Both the position numbers and the translations under genes were made by a program. A DNA stretch of 64,000 bases, taken from Staphylococcus simulans. Lineage in GTDB: Bacteria > Bacillota > Bacilli > Staphylococcales > Staphylococcaceae. Numbering within the stretch: position 1 is the stretch's first letter; each line of letters begins with the position of its first letter. The stretch covers positions 1 to 64,000 of the forward strand of contig NZ_PPRU01000007.1 of assembly GCF_002902285.1 (NCBI RefSeq), given 5' to 3'. Below are positions 12,175-19,551 of this stretch, one piece after another. The notes below the pieces were generated by a model. That model did not search any database and had not been told where the DNA came from. It worked only from the letters and a program-made list of their open reading frames with translations.

Positions 12175-12249
12175 GATAGCGTACTATATTTTATATCTTA
12201 ATATCAGCTATATCTTTACCGTTTCGTCTAAATACTCGTAATAAGTGAG

Positions 12250-12303
12250 ACAAAGTAGTCTCGCCATAAAAAGAACCCCATTCTAAGATGATAGAGTGGG
12301 GTT
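12250..12303 (-). other. Paired hairpins of unknown role, possible minus-strand terminator
   Basis: The plus strand contains gagac...gtctc followed by an 11-bp stem aaccccattct / agagtggggtt. Read on the minus strand, the larger hairpin is followed by CTTTTTA, so it could be a back-up terminator beyond the tRNA or the end of a small RNA. I see no open frame here. Confidence 0.35.
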
Positions 12304-12371
12304 TAGTGATGTAGTCTAATATTTGTTAAGCGTATGATAATAACTTAGTGAAATTTTTACGTTAAGTTAAT

Positions 12372-12408
12372 AAAAAAGGATGAGACACTGTTTAGTATCT
12401 CATCCTTT
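12372..12408 (-). terminator. Terminator of tRNA-Ser
   Basis: The 11-bp perfect stem aaaggatgaga / tctcatccttt lies just beyond the tRNA 3' end; on the minus strand it runs into six T. Confidence 0.85.
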
Positions 12409-12415
12409 ATCGTAG

Positions 12416-12505
12416 CGGAGAAAGAGGGATTCGAACCCCCGCGAGCCGTTAAGCCCCTGTCGGTTTTCAAGACCGATCCCTTCAGCCGGACTTGGGTATT
12501 TCTCC
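12416..12505 (-). tRNA. tRNA-Ser (anticodon UGA)
   Basis: The minus strand folds as a 90-nt class II tRNA. The acceptor stem is GGAGAAA / TTTCTCC with discriminator G. The anticodon loop CTTGAAA places TGA in the centre, so it reads UCA. A long variable arm typical of serine and a GGTTCGAATCC T-loop are present. The 3' CCA is not encoded (CTA follows), so it must be added after transcription. It has its own promoter and terminator and sits alone between adhesin-region genes. Confidence 0.96.
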
Positions 12506-12527
12506 ATAGCTTTTTAACACAAGATTT

Positions 12528-12556
12528 ATTATATAGGAGAATGTGTAACGCGTCAA
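12528..12556 (-). promoter_or_regulatory. Strong sigma-A promoter of tRNA-Ser
   Basis: On the minus strand, TTGACG (12551-12556) and a perfect TATAAT (12528-12533) are separated by exactly 17 bases, ending 22 bases before the tRNA 5' end. Confidence 0.88.
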
Positions 12557-12875
12557 TAATTTTTTAATGAAATCCACAGAAATCATAAAGTAATTTTACA
12601 TATACTTAAAGAATGGACTAAAGGCTTTCTGGTTGAATAAAACAGATAAAAATATAACGTTTTAGCACAAAAACTTACAATAAAGCATTCAATTTTCTGA
12701 ACATTTAGTTTATTATAAATAGGTGTAGTCTTATTTTGGATAATTTCATCAGTTATGAAATGTATCTACCTCAATCATCACTTCTTTTACTCTTCTATTT
12801 TACTGCTTGCTTTTCTATGGATATTTAGAAGAACTCATTCACATTATCATTTTATTTTATTAGGGGGGTATATTT
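12557..12875 (+). other. Leader region of the second AraC-type gene
   Basis: AT-rich and without a gene. It contains CACTTCTTTTACT at 12779-12791, resembling the TGCACTTTTTTTACT repeats upstream of the GA-like adhesin, with another TTTTACT at 12798-12804. No clear -10/-35 pair was found. Confidence 0.35.
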
Positions 12876-13709
12876 TTGGATTACAGTTACAATATTTTTC
12901 AAGGTTGGTCTTGTATAAAAGATAATTCGAAAAGCGAGGAGTACGTTAATATTTATTTAGTTTTATCAGGTACAGTCTTCGTTAAAAAAGGGGCACAGCA
13001 CTTTACCTATAAAACAGGAGATCTTTTTGTTCAAAAACCACATTTCACAAATATGGAAGTGGAAATAAAAGAAGGGAAAGTTGTCTGCTTATCAATTCAT
13101 TATGTCTATTTTAAGCCGGCTTGTTTAAAAGAAATCAATCATGTTGAAAGCAATTTTGAAATCCACCATATCATTAAAAATGATTATATTCAGGCTTTAC
13201 GTTATGTATGTGAAACAAATTTTGTGAAAGCGAATGCGACCATTGTGCGACTGGTAAGATACTTACGTGTTTACTTGGAAAACTTCGACATCTACTTATT
13301 CAATATGACTAATAACCCGACAATCAACCACATTATTGAGTACATCAATCACCATTCAGATGAAGCGTTAAAGTTAACAACTATCGCTGAAAGTTTTGAT
13401 TTAAATATCAGTTATTTATCACGTGTATTTAAAGATGCAGCACGTGTTAACTACAATGATTACGTACAACAAGTGAAAATCTTTAACGTGGCAGAATATC
13501 TATTAATTAATGGTGAAGATAATCAAAAAACCAAAGAAGTTTGGAAAAGATATTCATACTCTAGTAAACGTTCTTTCCTCAACAATTTTAAGAAACAATT
13601 TAATATGGTGCCCATGGAGTATGTGGCTCGGTCTCAAAAAAGACGCATTAAAAATAATGAACGTTCTCAAAAAGTGTATGATGAAGTTTTGAAATTCATG
13701 AATGGCTGA
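12876..13709 (+). CDS. AraC-family-type transcriptional regulator (paralogue 2)
   Basis: 277 residues starting with TTG, with a GGGGGG ribosome site about 8 bases upstream. It is a clear paralogue of the gene at 1861: both begin M-D-Y-x-Y-N-I-F, share a T-G-D-L/I-F-V turn in the N-terminal sensing half, and end with the two helix-turn-helix units of AraC proteins (here L-T-T-I-A-E-S-F-D-L-N-I-S-Y-L-S-R-V-F-K and S-Y-S-S-K-R-S-F-L-N-N-F-K-K-Q-F-N-M-V-P). The terminal region is basic. It sits alone between a tRNA and the Lys-tailed gene. Targets are unknown; the adhesin genes or the next gene are the natural candidates. Confidence 0.85.
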   Translation: MDYSYNIFQGWSCIKDNSKSEEYVNIYLVLSGTVFVKKGAQHFTYKTGDLFVQKPHFTNMEVEIKEGKVVCLSIHYVYFKPACLKEINHVESNFEIHHIIKNDYIQALRYVCETNFVKANATIVRLVRYLRVYLENFDIYLFNMTNNPTINHIIEYINHHSDEALKLTTIAESFDLNISYLSRVFKDAARVNYNDYVQQVKIFNVAEYLLINGEDNQKTKEVWKRYSYSSKRSFLNNFKKQFNMVPMEYVARSQKRRIKNNERSQKVYDEVLKFMNG

Positions 13710-13717
13710 TTCTTATA

Positions 13718-13747
13718 AAGCGTGTACTCCTGTACCGCTTTTTTATT
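13718..13747 (+). terminator. Terminator after the second AraC-type gene
   Basis: The stem agcg-t-gtac / gtac-cgct (one bulged T) is followed by a T-rich run. Confidence 0.75.
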
Positions 13748-13864
13748 TTGAGTGACGCAAATCTAAATTAGTATTCAATCTAATAAAATCTTAATCTTAT
13801 TTTGCGACTGATAGGGTATAAGTTACTAACTTAGTGTATAAATCAAACCTATGGGGGAATTAAC

Positions 13865-14977
13865 ATGAAAATCAATATCGCAGATGCTTTAACTAAAAGA
13901 TTGGGCAAGTTAGAAGGTAACTTTAAACACTACGCAGATGATATGGCGTATTTAACTTTAGTGTCAGGTATAGATAAGTCATTAAAAGATTTATTAGGAA
14001 TTCAAGTTTTGCGTCAAGCACAGTCAGAAACTGTCGCTAGAGAGATGTCACGTTTAGATTTAGCAGTTCTAGATCAAAATGAAATGACAGATATGGTAAA
14101 ACTAAGAACGGTTTATGTACATGATTTTGAACCAAGCGCTAGCGGTCAAGCAGGTCATGCGGTATCAACAATTCAACGTGATTTTACTGAACATTTAAAG
14201 AAAATGACAAACCCGCCTAAATCTTGGGTTTACAATGTTTCTGACCAAACAAAGTTCCATTATGCGGCAGTCTATATCGATGTAAAAGCAAAGAAAGACT
14301 TTGAATTACCAGAAACTAAAAGCGCATTTTTAAAACAATATCCGGAGTTGAAAGATGCTGATTTAATTTATAAAAGCATTCAAAACCATCAACAAGAACG
14401 TGATCATTCTATTGAAGAAATTGTAGAAGAACCTATACAAACTAACGTAATAGAACCTGCGTTAACAGAACATACTGATTTACAATCTCGTCAAAGTGAT
14501 GTTCAAGCTATCTATAAAGGTGAATATAAAGACTTCCAAGTAACCGTTTATTTACAGGTCTTAGAATTGGGTTACCATCTAGATGAAGAGCAAGATGAAG
14601 AATTAGAAACAACACTCACTACAGATGACAAAGGTGAAGTCATCGCAGTAGGAGAACTAGAAGAAGAATTTACCGTAGTAAAAGAAGAGCCTGCAAAAGA
14701 AGAGAAAATATCTTCAGAAAATGAACCTTCTGAAGATGACAAGTCTGCATCAGAGTCGTCTGAAGAGAAAGAAAAGAAACAAGAAGATAAAGAAAAAGTA
14801 GAATCAAAAGATAAGAAAGACAAAGATAAAAAAGGAAAAGGTAAGAAAGACGACAAAGACAACAAAGATAAGAAATCTAAGAAGAAAGGTAAAAAGAAAG
14901 ACGATAAAAAAGAAGATTCAAAAGACAAGAAGAAAAAGGATAAAAAGAAAAAAGACAAAAAGAAGAAAAAGAAATAA
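13865..14977 (+). CDS. Protein of unknown function with acidic middle and extreme Lys-rich tail
   Basis: 370 residues from ATG 13865, with GGGGGA about 6 bases upstream. There is no signal peptide or membrane helix, so it is probably cytoplasmic. Residues 1-245 look folded (mixed helix and strand, including a Y-V-H-D-F-E-P segment and a V-Y-I-D-V-K-A-K strand). Residues of about 238-310 are strongly acidic and Ser-rich. The last 60 or so residues are almost only Lys and Asp, ending in runs of K, which suggests binding to nucleic acid or another polyanion. I do not recognise the N-terminal domain. It is monocistronic, with its own terminator. The A/G-only 3' end is a likely slippage site, so tail length may vary between strains. 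Confidence 0.85.
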   Translation: MKINIADALTKRLGKLEGNFKHYADDMAYLTLVSGIDKSLKDLLGIQVLRQAQSETVAREMSRLDLAVLDQNEMTDMVKLRTVYVHDFEPSASGQAGHAVSTIQRDFTEHLKKMTNPPKSWVYNVSDQTKFHYAAVYIDVKAKKDFELPETKSAFLKQYPELKDADLIYKSIQNHQQERDHSIEEIVEEPIQTNVIEPALTEHTDLQSRQSDVQAIYKGEYKDFQVTVYLQVLELGYHLDEEQDEELETTLTTDDKGEVIAVGELEEEFTVVKEEPAKEEKISSENEPSEDDKSASESSEEKEKKQEDKEKVESKDKKDKDKKGKGKKDDKDNKDKKSKKKGKKKDDKKEDSKDKKKKDKKKKDKKKKKK

Positions 14978-15004
14978 TGTTGTTTAAATAAGGTAAGATA
15001 TGAA

Positions 15005-15049
15005 AATCCACCTTCAAAGCCAAGCGTGTTTGAAGGTGGATTGATTTTT
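15005..15049 (+). terminator. Terminator after the Lys-tailed gene
   Basis: A perfect 14-bp stem (aatccaccttcaaa / tttgaaggtggatt) is followed by a T-rich stretch. It lies between convergent genes and may also stop transcription from the minus-strand gene. Confidence 0.88.
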
Positions 15050-15066
15050 GTATTTGAGAATAATCT

Positions 15067-16353
15067 TTAAGCTGGGATTTCAGCTTTTTTATCTGAATGT
15101 TTACGTACAAACGCAGCTACAATCACTGAAATAATACCGAAAGTCATAAAGCCGATGAACATCCATACGGTAGTGTTAAGTTCAATAGGATGATGCATAT
15201 AAATAATTTGTCTTAAGGTTGTCGCATAGTTAGAGAATGGATTCCAACCTGCGATATAGTCGCGATAAAATTTAGGCAACATTTCTTTTGGCGTAGTGAC
15301 CAATTGCATACTGAAGAACATCAATAAGAAGAAAATTGGTACGCTCTTCATGCCTAACCAAGTCATTGTACCTAAAATCAAACCGATGAAACCTAAGAAT
15401 GCTAACATCACAAAGCATGCGACACGGTTTGGATGGTCAAAGTGGAAACCTTGAACGCCTGACATAAAGTAAATGTATCCAAAGCTTCCGATAAACGCTG
15501 TGAGGACAGCCACAACAATTTGACTCAATGCCGCAATAACACGCTGACTACGTTGAATTAAATGACTAGTTCTAAACGCAAAGAATAATAAAATTGAGCT
15601 GACAATAGATCCCATCCAAACTGGCATAAACATTAAGAATGGCGCATTACCATTGGCTTGGTGATCTTTCACCTTATCAACAGACACTGCTTTGGTTTCA
15701 ACAGGTTGAATTAAACTTTCAATCTCTTTAGCTGGAATAGAGACATTTTGTTTATTTAGAATGTTTAAGCCTTGTTTCATGACTTTTTGGTTTAAATTCG
15801 TGCTGATCCCATTAAAAACTTTGTTTGCTATTTGAGAGCCTTGTAAACCAGAACCTTCACTTACAATTGTTTTTAAATGTGCAGCTTGTGGTTTTACTTG
15901 TTCTAATCCAGATTGTTTCATTTTTTCCGCCATTTGCTGTGCAACTTGTGGTGGAATCTCTCCAGATTTTACTTTGTCTTCCATTTCTTGTTGTTTTGCT
16001 TTCATAACAGTTGCTTGTGTTTTGCTTAAGGCGTGTTTTGAGAAATCCTTTTCTAAGACAATGATTCCGTAATATTTTTGGTTGAATAATCCTGATCTAG
16101 CTTTATCCTCACTGGATACAGCTTTCCATTGAATGGCCTCTGATTTATTTTTTAGTAAATGGTCTTCTAAATTTTTGCCGATATTAATAGATTTACTTTG
16201 AATAGATGTACCCTCATCTAAATTCACAATCGCTAGTGGCAAGTCTTTTGGTTTTGAGTTATATGCTGGATAGAATGCGACTGATAATAACATCATAATT
16301 AAAATTAATACGATAGGCGCAATCCAAAGTAGTTTATTTTTTAAAATGTTCAT
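15067..16353 (-). CDS. YhgE/Pip-type membrane protein
   Basis: 428 residues. ATG 16353 is chosen because AGGAG (16362-16366 on the plus strand) lies 8 bases before it; the upstream in-frame GTG overlaps that site. Layout: one N-terminal membrane helix, then the family's A-I-V-N-L-D-E-G-T motif, an external region of about 220 residues rich in Lys/Gln, and five to six C-terminal membrane helices of ABC-2 type. Family members include the lactococcal phage infection protein and envelope or secretion transporters that usually lie beside a TetR regulator, as here. Role inferred: export of an unidentified lipid, peptide or toxic compound under control of the divergent TetR gene. Confidence 0.85.
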   Translation of the reverse strand: MNILKNKLLWIAPIVLILIMMLLSVAFYPAYNSKPKDLPLAIVNLDEGTSIQSKSINIGKNLEDHLLKNKSEAIQWKAVSSEDKARSGLFNQKYYGIIVLEKDFSKHALSKTQATVMKAKQQEMEDKVKSGEIPPQVAQQMAEKMKQSGLEQVKPQAAHLKTIVSEGSGLQGSQIANKVFNGISTNLNQKVMKQGLNILNKQNVSIPAKEIESLIQPVETKAVSVDKVKDHQANGNAPFLMFMPVWMGSIVSSILLFFAFRTSHLIQRSQRVIAALSQIVVAVLTAFIGSFGYIYFMSGVQGFHFDHPNRVACFVMLAFLGFIGLILGTMTWLGMKSVPIFFLLMFFSMQLVTTPKEMLPKFYRDYIAGWNPFSNYATTLRQIIYMHHPIELNTTVWMFIGFMTFGIISVIVAAFVRKHSDKKAEIPA

Positions 16354-16465
16354 TTTTTTCACTCCTTATGATTTATTGAACATAGTGTTGATTTATCATT
16401 ACTTTGATTATTATAATTGGTAATGAAATAGATGCAATGACCAATTTAATGCATCGTGTTCGTTA

Positions 16466-16482
16466 ATCAACACATTGTTGAT
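16466..16482. promoter_or_regulatory. Candidate TetR operator
   Basis: ATCAACA-CAT-TGTTGAT is a perfect 7-bp palindrome 34 bases before the TetR start. A matching half site GTGTTGAT lies at 16385-16392 near the yhgE-like gene start. The position between divergent genes is typical of a TetR operator controlling both. Confidence 0.5.
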
Positions 16483-16516
16483 AATTGTTCATTAAAGAAT
16501 AAGGAAGTGTTCATTT

Positions 16517-17116
16517 ATGGCTGTAGACCGACGTGTTCGTAAAACACAAAGCGCGATTAAAAAGGCTTTTATTCAATTACTTAAACAAAAAGACTTAGAT
16601 CATATTACTATTCATGACATTACAGAAGCCGCAGATATTAATAGAGGAACTTTTTATCTGCATTATGAAGATAAATATGATTTATTAGAAAAGATGGAAG
16701 ATGAATATGCGAATGTGCTTTATGATAAAACACGTATTTTTGAAAGTATGAAAACAATTGAATCTATTGATAAGTTCTATGAAGTCTTTTCTAATCAAGT
16801 GTTAAGAAATGTGATCACTCATGTTTATAATAATTTAGAGTTTTATCAAGTTATTTTAACAATAGAAAGACAAAGTCAAATAGAGGAACGAATCTCTGAA
16901 ATGATTTTAGAGAACATGAAATTACGAATGAATCCAAAAGGAGATATAGCTGGTATTCCTGTGATGTATTTCCATAGTTATGTCAGTGGATCAATGTTGA
17001 GTGTGATTAAATATTGGGTTCAAGACGAACAGCGTGTGGATATAGATACATTAATTCAATATATTTCTAAGATTGTATTTAATGGGCCATTGCGATTATT
17101 AGCTACTGATCAATAG
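16517..17116 (+). CDS. TetR/AcrR-family transcriptional regulator
   Basis: 199 residues from ATG 16517, with AAGGAAGTG upstream. The N-terminal 50 residues are a TetR DNA-binding domain: R-V-R-K-T-Q-S-A-I-K-K-A-F, I-T-I-H-D-I-T-E-A-A-D-I-N-R-G-T-F-Y-L-H-Y, then K-Y-D-L-L. The C-terminal domain is helical and resembles the subgroup with a Y-R-x-F-L/Y-Q-V-I-L core; its ligand is unknown. It is divergent from the YhgE/Pip-type gene and separated from it by 163 bases carrying a palindrome, so it is probably the repressor of that gene and of itself. Confidence 0.9.
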   Translation: MAVDRRVRKTQSAIKKAFIQLLKQKDLDHITIHDITEAADINRGTFYLHYEDKYDLLEKMEDEYANVLYDKTRIFESMKTIESIDKFYEVFSNQVLRNVITHVYNNLEFYQVILTIERQSQIEERISEMILENMKLRMNPKGDIAGIPVMYFHSYVSGSMLSVIKYWVQDEQRVDIDTLIQYISKIVFNGPLRLLATDQ

Positions 17117-17207
17117 CATGATGTATTGTATGGAATCTTGTTTTAGATGAACCGCAATTTAATTGAAAGTGGGCTATAAATTTGGTAAGCTTTAGTTGTA
17201 TTAAAAT

Positions 17208-17321
17208 AGCCCTCAGTCTTACAGGACTGAAGGCTAGAGTAAAGGCTCACAACGCACAATTGTGATTACCAAACGAACCGAATGAGAGACTAGTTATGTT
17301 GCTGCATAGCTAGTCTTTTTT
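17208..17321 (+). ncRNA. Candidate antisense antitoxin RNA of a type I system
   Basis: On the plus strand a 5' hairpin (tagccctcagtc / gactgaaggcta, 17207-17236) and a 3' terminator hairpin bracket about 115 bases without an ORF, running convergently into the small toxin gene. Two short sequences are repeated in the toxin locus: CTCACAA (17246-17252 and 17463-17469) and GCACAATTG (17254-17262 and 17372-17380). This RNA could therefore pair with the toxin mRNA leader and coding region. That layout (convergent RNAs, shared terminator, short direct repeats) is that of Fst/par systems. No confident promoter was found. Confidence 0.45.
17288..17321. terminator. Bidirectional terminator shared by candidate toxin mRNA and antisense RNA
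   Basis: gactagttatg / catagctagtc forms a stem of about 11 bp with one mismatch around a short loop, followed by six T on the plus strand. On the minus strand it immediately follows the toxin stop codon. Confidence 0.65.
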
Positions 17322-17420
17322 GTCGTTCTTGCTGATAATAAACTTGATGGCTGTTGCTAAAAGTGTCACTTGCACAATTGAAGAAAAATTAATCGTGAGT
17401 TCATGGATAATGATGTCCAT
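17310..17420 (-). CDS. Candidate type I toxin: 36-residue one-helix membrane peptide
   Basis: ATG 17420 is preceded by GAGGTG with 6 bases spacing. The peptide starts M-D-I-I-I-H-E-L-T and has one hydrophobic helix of about 20 residues (roughly residues 10-29) followed by a charged S-K-N-D-K-K-D tail, the overall design of Fst/Ldr and holin-like type I toxins, which depolarise the membrane. It ends inside the shared terminator stem. The leader of about 73 bases runs from a promoter (TTGAAA-17-TAAACT) overlapped by a LexA-like box, with a second box upstream. I do not recognise the exact family. It could be a chance small ORF, but its good ribosome site, charge pattern and flanking signals argue against that. 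Confidence 0.55.
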   Translation of the reverse strand: MDIIIHELTINFSSIVQVTLLATAIKFIISKNDKKD

Positions 17421-17499
17421 CCATATCACCTCACTTTCTTGCAGTTCAAGGCACGTGAGGTACTCACAATATAGTAGAACGACCTTTACTCATGAATTA

Positions 17500-17528
17500 A
17501 GTTTAGCATTTTACGAACGCGTTTTCAA
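17500..17528 (-). promoter_or_regulatory. Promoter of the candidate toxin gene
   Basis: Read on the minus strand, -35 TTGAAA (17523-17528) and -10 TAAACT (17500-17505) are exactly 17 bases apart, giving a start near 17493 and a leader of about 73 nt. The spacer and -35 are covered by a degenerate LexA-like box. Confidence 0.6.
17514..17527. promoter_or_regulatory. Degenerate LexA (SOS) box overlapping the toxin promoter
   Basis: CGAACGCGTTTTCA matches 12 of 14 positions of the Gram-positive LexA consensus CGAACRNRYGTTCG and overlaps the -35 and spacer of the minus-strand promoter. It is 23 bases from the consensus-matching box. Confidence 0.45.
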
Positions 17529-17536
17529 AGAAAAAG

Positions 17537-17550
17537 CGAACAAATGTTCG
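17537..17550. promoter_or_regulatory. LexA (SOS) box, full consensus match
   Basis: CGAACAAATGTTCG fits the Bacillus/Staphylococcus LexA consensus CGAACRNRYGTTCG at every position. The only gene it can serve nearby is the minus-strand 36-codon ORF; on the plus strand no ORF of any length starts before the convergent sulfurtransferase gene. Confidence 0.75.
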
Positions 17551-17591
17551 ATTGATTTTTGAAGAGTAAGAAGGATATTTAAAGATGATGT

Positions 17592-17628
17592 AAAAAAATC
17601 CTCTGCCTTAATTTGAAGACAGAGGATT
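17592..17628 (-). terminator. Terminator of the rhodanese-TusA-DsrE gene
   Basis: The stem aatcctctg / cagaggatt is followed on the minus strand by seven T, 12 bases after the stop codon. Confidence 0.85.
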
Positions 17629-17639
17629 ATCTATATGCT

Positions 17640-18752
17640 TTAGATAAACAAATTATGTTTGGCGTGTTCTGTATCGCCGATATATGTGCCAACACCGCCG
17701 ATTTGGACATCATCACGCAATTCTTCACGTTTGATACCCATGACATCCATACTCATAGTACATGCGATTAGTTTTATATCATTTTCGATTGCTTTATCGA
17801 TTAAAGCAGGTAATGAATCGACGTTCTTTTGTTTCATTAAGAGTTTCATCATAAAGCGTCCTAAACCGAACATATTCATTTTAGATAACGGCATACTTTC
17901 TGGACCTTTTGGCAACATGAAATCAAAGAGTTTTTCTAATCCTTTTTTCTGCACTTTAGGCGCATCTGTACGTTTTAATGCGTTCAATCCCCAGAAAGTA
18001 AAGAAGATAGAAACCTCACGACCTGCTGCACGTGCGCCATTCGCAATGATTAAAGCAGCTAAAGCTTTATCAAGTTCACCGCTGAATAAGACAATCGTTG
18101 TGCCATTATTTGATTCGTGGACAGACATAGCTTGATCAGAAGCTTCACCTTTTTCGATGATAGCTGTGACTTTTGAATCATCTGTTTTTAAATCAATTAA
18201 GTGATGACCCGTTTGTTTTGCCCAACTTTGTATATCACTCGCAAAGCCTAAATCCGTAACAATCACTTCAACTTGTTCGCCAGGTTGTAGTTGCTTGATG
18301 GCTTGACTTAAATTCACGATAGGACCTGGACATTGTAAACCACTGTAGTTTAATTGTTCGCGTTCTGGTTTAATTGTTTTCTCAGAGGCAGTGACTTCGG
18401 TCTGCTCCTGCTTACTTGTAGTTTGATGTTGTGGTTGTGCTTGTGCTTCTTGTTGAGAAAGATATGCTTCATAACCGCCATTTAAATTAATCACATCAAA
18501 ACCGCTGTCACTTAACATTTGGCTGGCTTGTTGACTGCGTCCGCCTTTTTGACAATAAATGTAATACGTTTTGCCTTGGTCTAATGGGAATTTCGTATTT
18601 AACGTTGAAAGTGGATAATTCAACGCATCTTCAATATGACCAGCTTCATATTCATCAGCTTCTCTTACATCAATTAGTTGATCTTGTGCCCCCATAGCTT
18701 GTAAGTCTTCTTCAGTTAAGTCTGTGATTTGAACAGTTTTAAATCGAACCAT
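17640..18752 (-). CDS. Rhodanese-TusA-DsrE multidomain sulfurtransferase (CstA-like)
   Basis: 370 residues from ATG 18752, chosen because AGGGAG lies just upstream; the longer frame has no ribosome site. Domain order: rhodanese (residues 5-100, active loop C-Q-K-G-G-R-S with Cys67), a Gln/Glu linker, a TusA/SirA domain with the Cys-Pro-x-Pro signature (Cys141 in C-P-G-P), and a DsrE/F/H-like domain to the end (C-T-M-S-M-D-V-M-G near residue 330). This order matches, as I recall, CstA of the S. aureus sulfide/persulfide detoxification operon, which relays persulfide sulfur between cysteines. Here the usual partners (persulfide dioxygenase CstB, sulfide:quinone reductase) are absent and the neighbour is a divergent MarR gene. 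Function as a persulfide carrier is inferred. Confidence 0.88.
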   Translation of the reverse strand: MVRFKTVQITDLTEEDLQAMGAQDQLIDVREADEYEAGHIEDALNYPLSTLNTKFPLDQGKTYYIYCQKGGRSQQASQMLSDSGFDVINLNGGYEAYLSQQEAQAQPQHQTTSKQEQTEVTASEKTIKPEREQLNYSGLQCPGPIVNLSQAIKQLQPGEQVEVIVTDLGFASDIQSWAKQTGHHLIDLKTDDSKVTAIIEKGEASDQAMSVHESNNGTTIVLFSGELDKALAALIIANGARAAGREVSIFFTFWGLNALKRTDAPKVQKKGLEKLFDFMLPKGPESMPLSKMNMFGLGRFMMKLLMKQKNVDSLPALIDKAIENDIKLIACTMSMDVMGIKREELRDDVQIGGVGTYIGDTEHAKHNLFI

Positions 18753-18935
18753 TCGATCATCTCCCTTTTGTTCTATATTGATGTCATTGTACAAAGAATA
18801 AAGACAAATTGCACAAGTTTCTATTTGATTGAACCAAGCTTAAAAGAAAAATCAGTGCTTTAGGTCTGTTATAAGACTTGCTATAATAAAGTTAATTATC
18901 AGAAAACAACATTTTGAAATAAAGGACTGTGAACC

Positions 18936-19391
18936 ATGACTGCACATAATAACGACTATGATCATCTCTTGTTCTATTTTGCCTATAAAACATTTATTCA
19001 TACTGCAGATGAAATTATTGAGAAGAAAGGAATGCGCCGCCAACACCATCGCTTCTTATTCTTTATCGATAAAGTGCCTGGGATTACCATCAGAGATTTA
19101 CTAAGAAGTATGGAAATCTCTAAACAAGGCAGTCATCAAACGTTGAAAAAATTAAAAGATGAAGGTTTAGTTGTCGAAAGAAAATCTAAAATAGATGGCA
19201 GAGTCAAAGAACTCTTTGCGACTGATAAAGGTCATGCATTGGTTACAGAAATCAATAAAGCACAAAATGATTTACTTCAAAGTATTAAAGCTGAAGTCGG
19301 AAATGATTGGAATGCGATGATGGAAGAACTCGCAAGTAAACGTCCAGGATTCCAAGAAGTAAAATATTTAAAAGGGGAGTTCAAGGAATAA
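18936..19391 (+). CDS. MarR-family transcriptional regulator
   Basis: 151 residues from ATG 18936, with AAAGGA about 9 bases upstream. It has the MarR winged-helix layout: dimerisation helices, then I-T-I-R-D-L-L-R-S-M-E-I-S-K-Q-G-S-H-Q-T-L-K-K-L as the recognition helix-turn-helix and V-V-E-R-K-S-K-I-D-G-R-V-K-E-L-F-A-T as the wing. A TATAAT (18882-18887) lies upstream. It is divergent from the CstA-like gene and upstream of the decarboxylase gene, so either may be its target. No cysteine pattern that would mark it as a redox sensor is evident. Confidence 0.88.
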   Translation: MTAHNNDYDHLLFYFAYKTFIHTADEIIEKKGMRRQHHRFLFFIDKVPGITIRDLLRSMEISKQGSHQTLKKLKDEGLVVERKSKIDGRVKELFATDKGHALVTEINKAQNDLLQSIKAEVGNDWNAMMEELASKRPGFQEVKYLKGEFKE

Positions 19392-19414
19392 CCTTGAATA
19401 CGCTCTCTGTAGAG

Positions 19415-19448
19415 TACCGTCTTGAAACATTCAAGGCGGTATTTTTTT
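19415..19448 (+). terminator. Terminator after the MarR gene
   Basis: The stem taccgtcttga / tcaaggcggta (G-U tolerated) is followed by seven T. Confidence 0.85.
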
Positions 19449-19471
19449 ATATGGTTACAGATATTTCAGTT

Positions 19472-19513
19472 AAGTCAACTTACTTGACCTAATATATATG
19501 GAAGCGTTATCCT
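19472..19513 (+). promoter_or_regulatory. Promoter and candidate operator of the decarboxylase gene
   Basis: -35 TTGACC (19484-19489) and -10 TATCCT (19508-19513) are 18 bases apart. An imperfect inverted repeat AAGTCAA (19472-19478) / TTGACCT (19484-19490) overlaps the -35, a fitting position for a repressor such as the neighbouring MarR protein. Confidence 0.45.
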
Positions 19514-19551
19514 AGAATTGTATAAGAGAAAGAGAAAAAGGTGGAATGAAT

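Noticed and set aside
14572-14958. 128-codon minus-strand ORF opposite the Lys-tailed gene
   Set aside because: It is the complement of a Lys/Glu/Asp-rich coding tail, giving Ser/Phe/Leu runs; no ribosome site.
17320-17562. 80-codon plus-strand ORF in the toxin region
   Set aside because: It starts inside the terminator T run without a ribosome site and is antisense to the better supported 36-codon ORF and its promoter.
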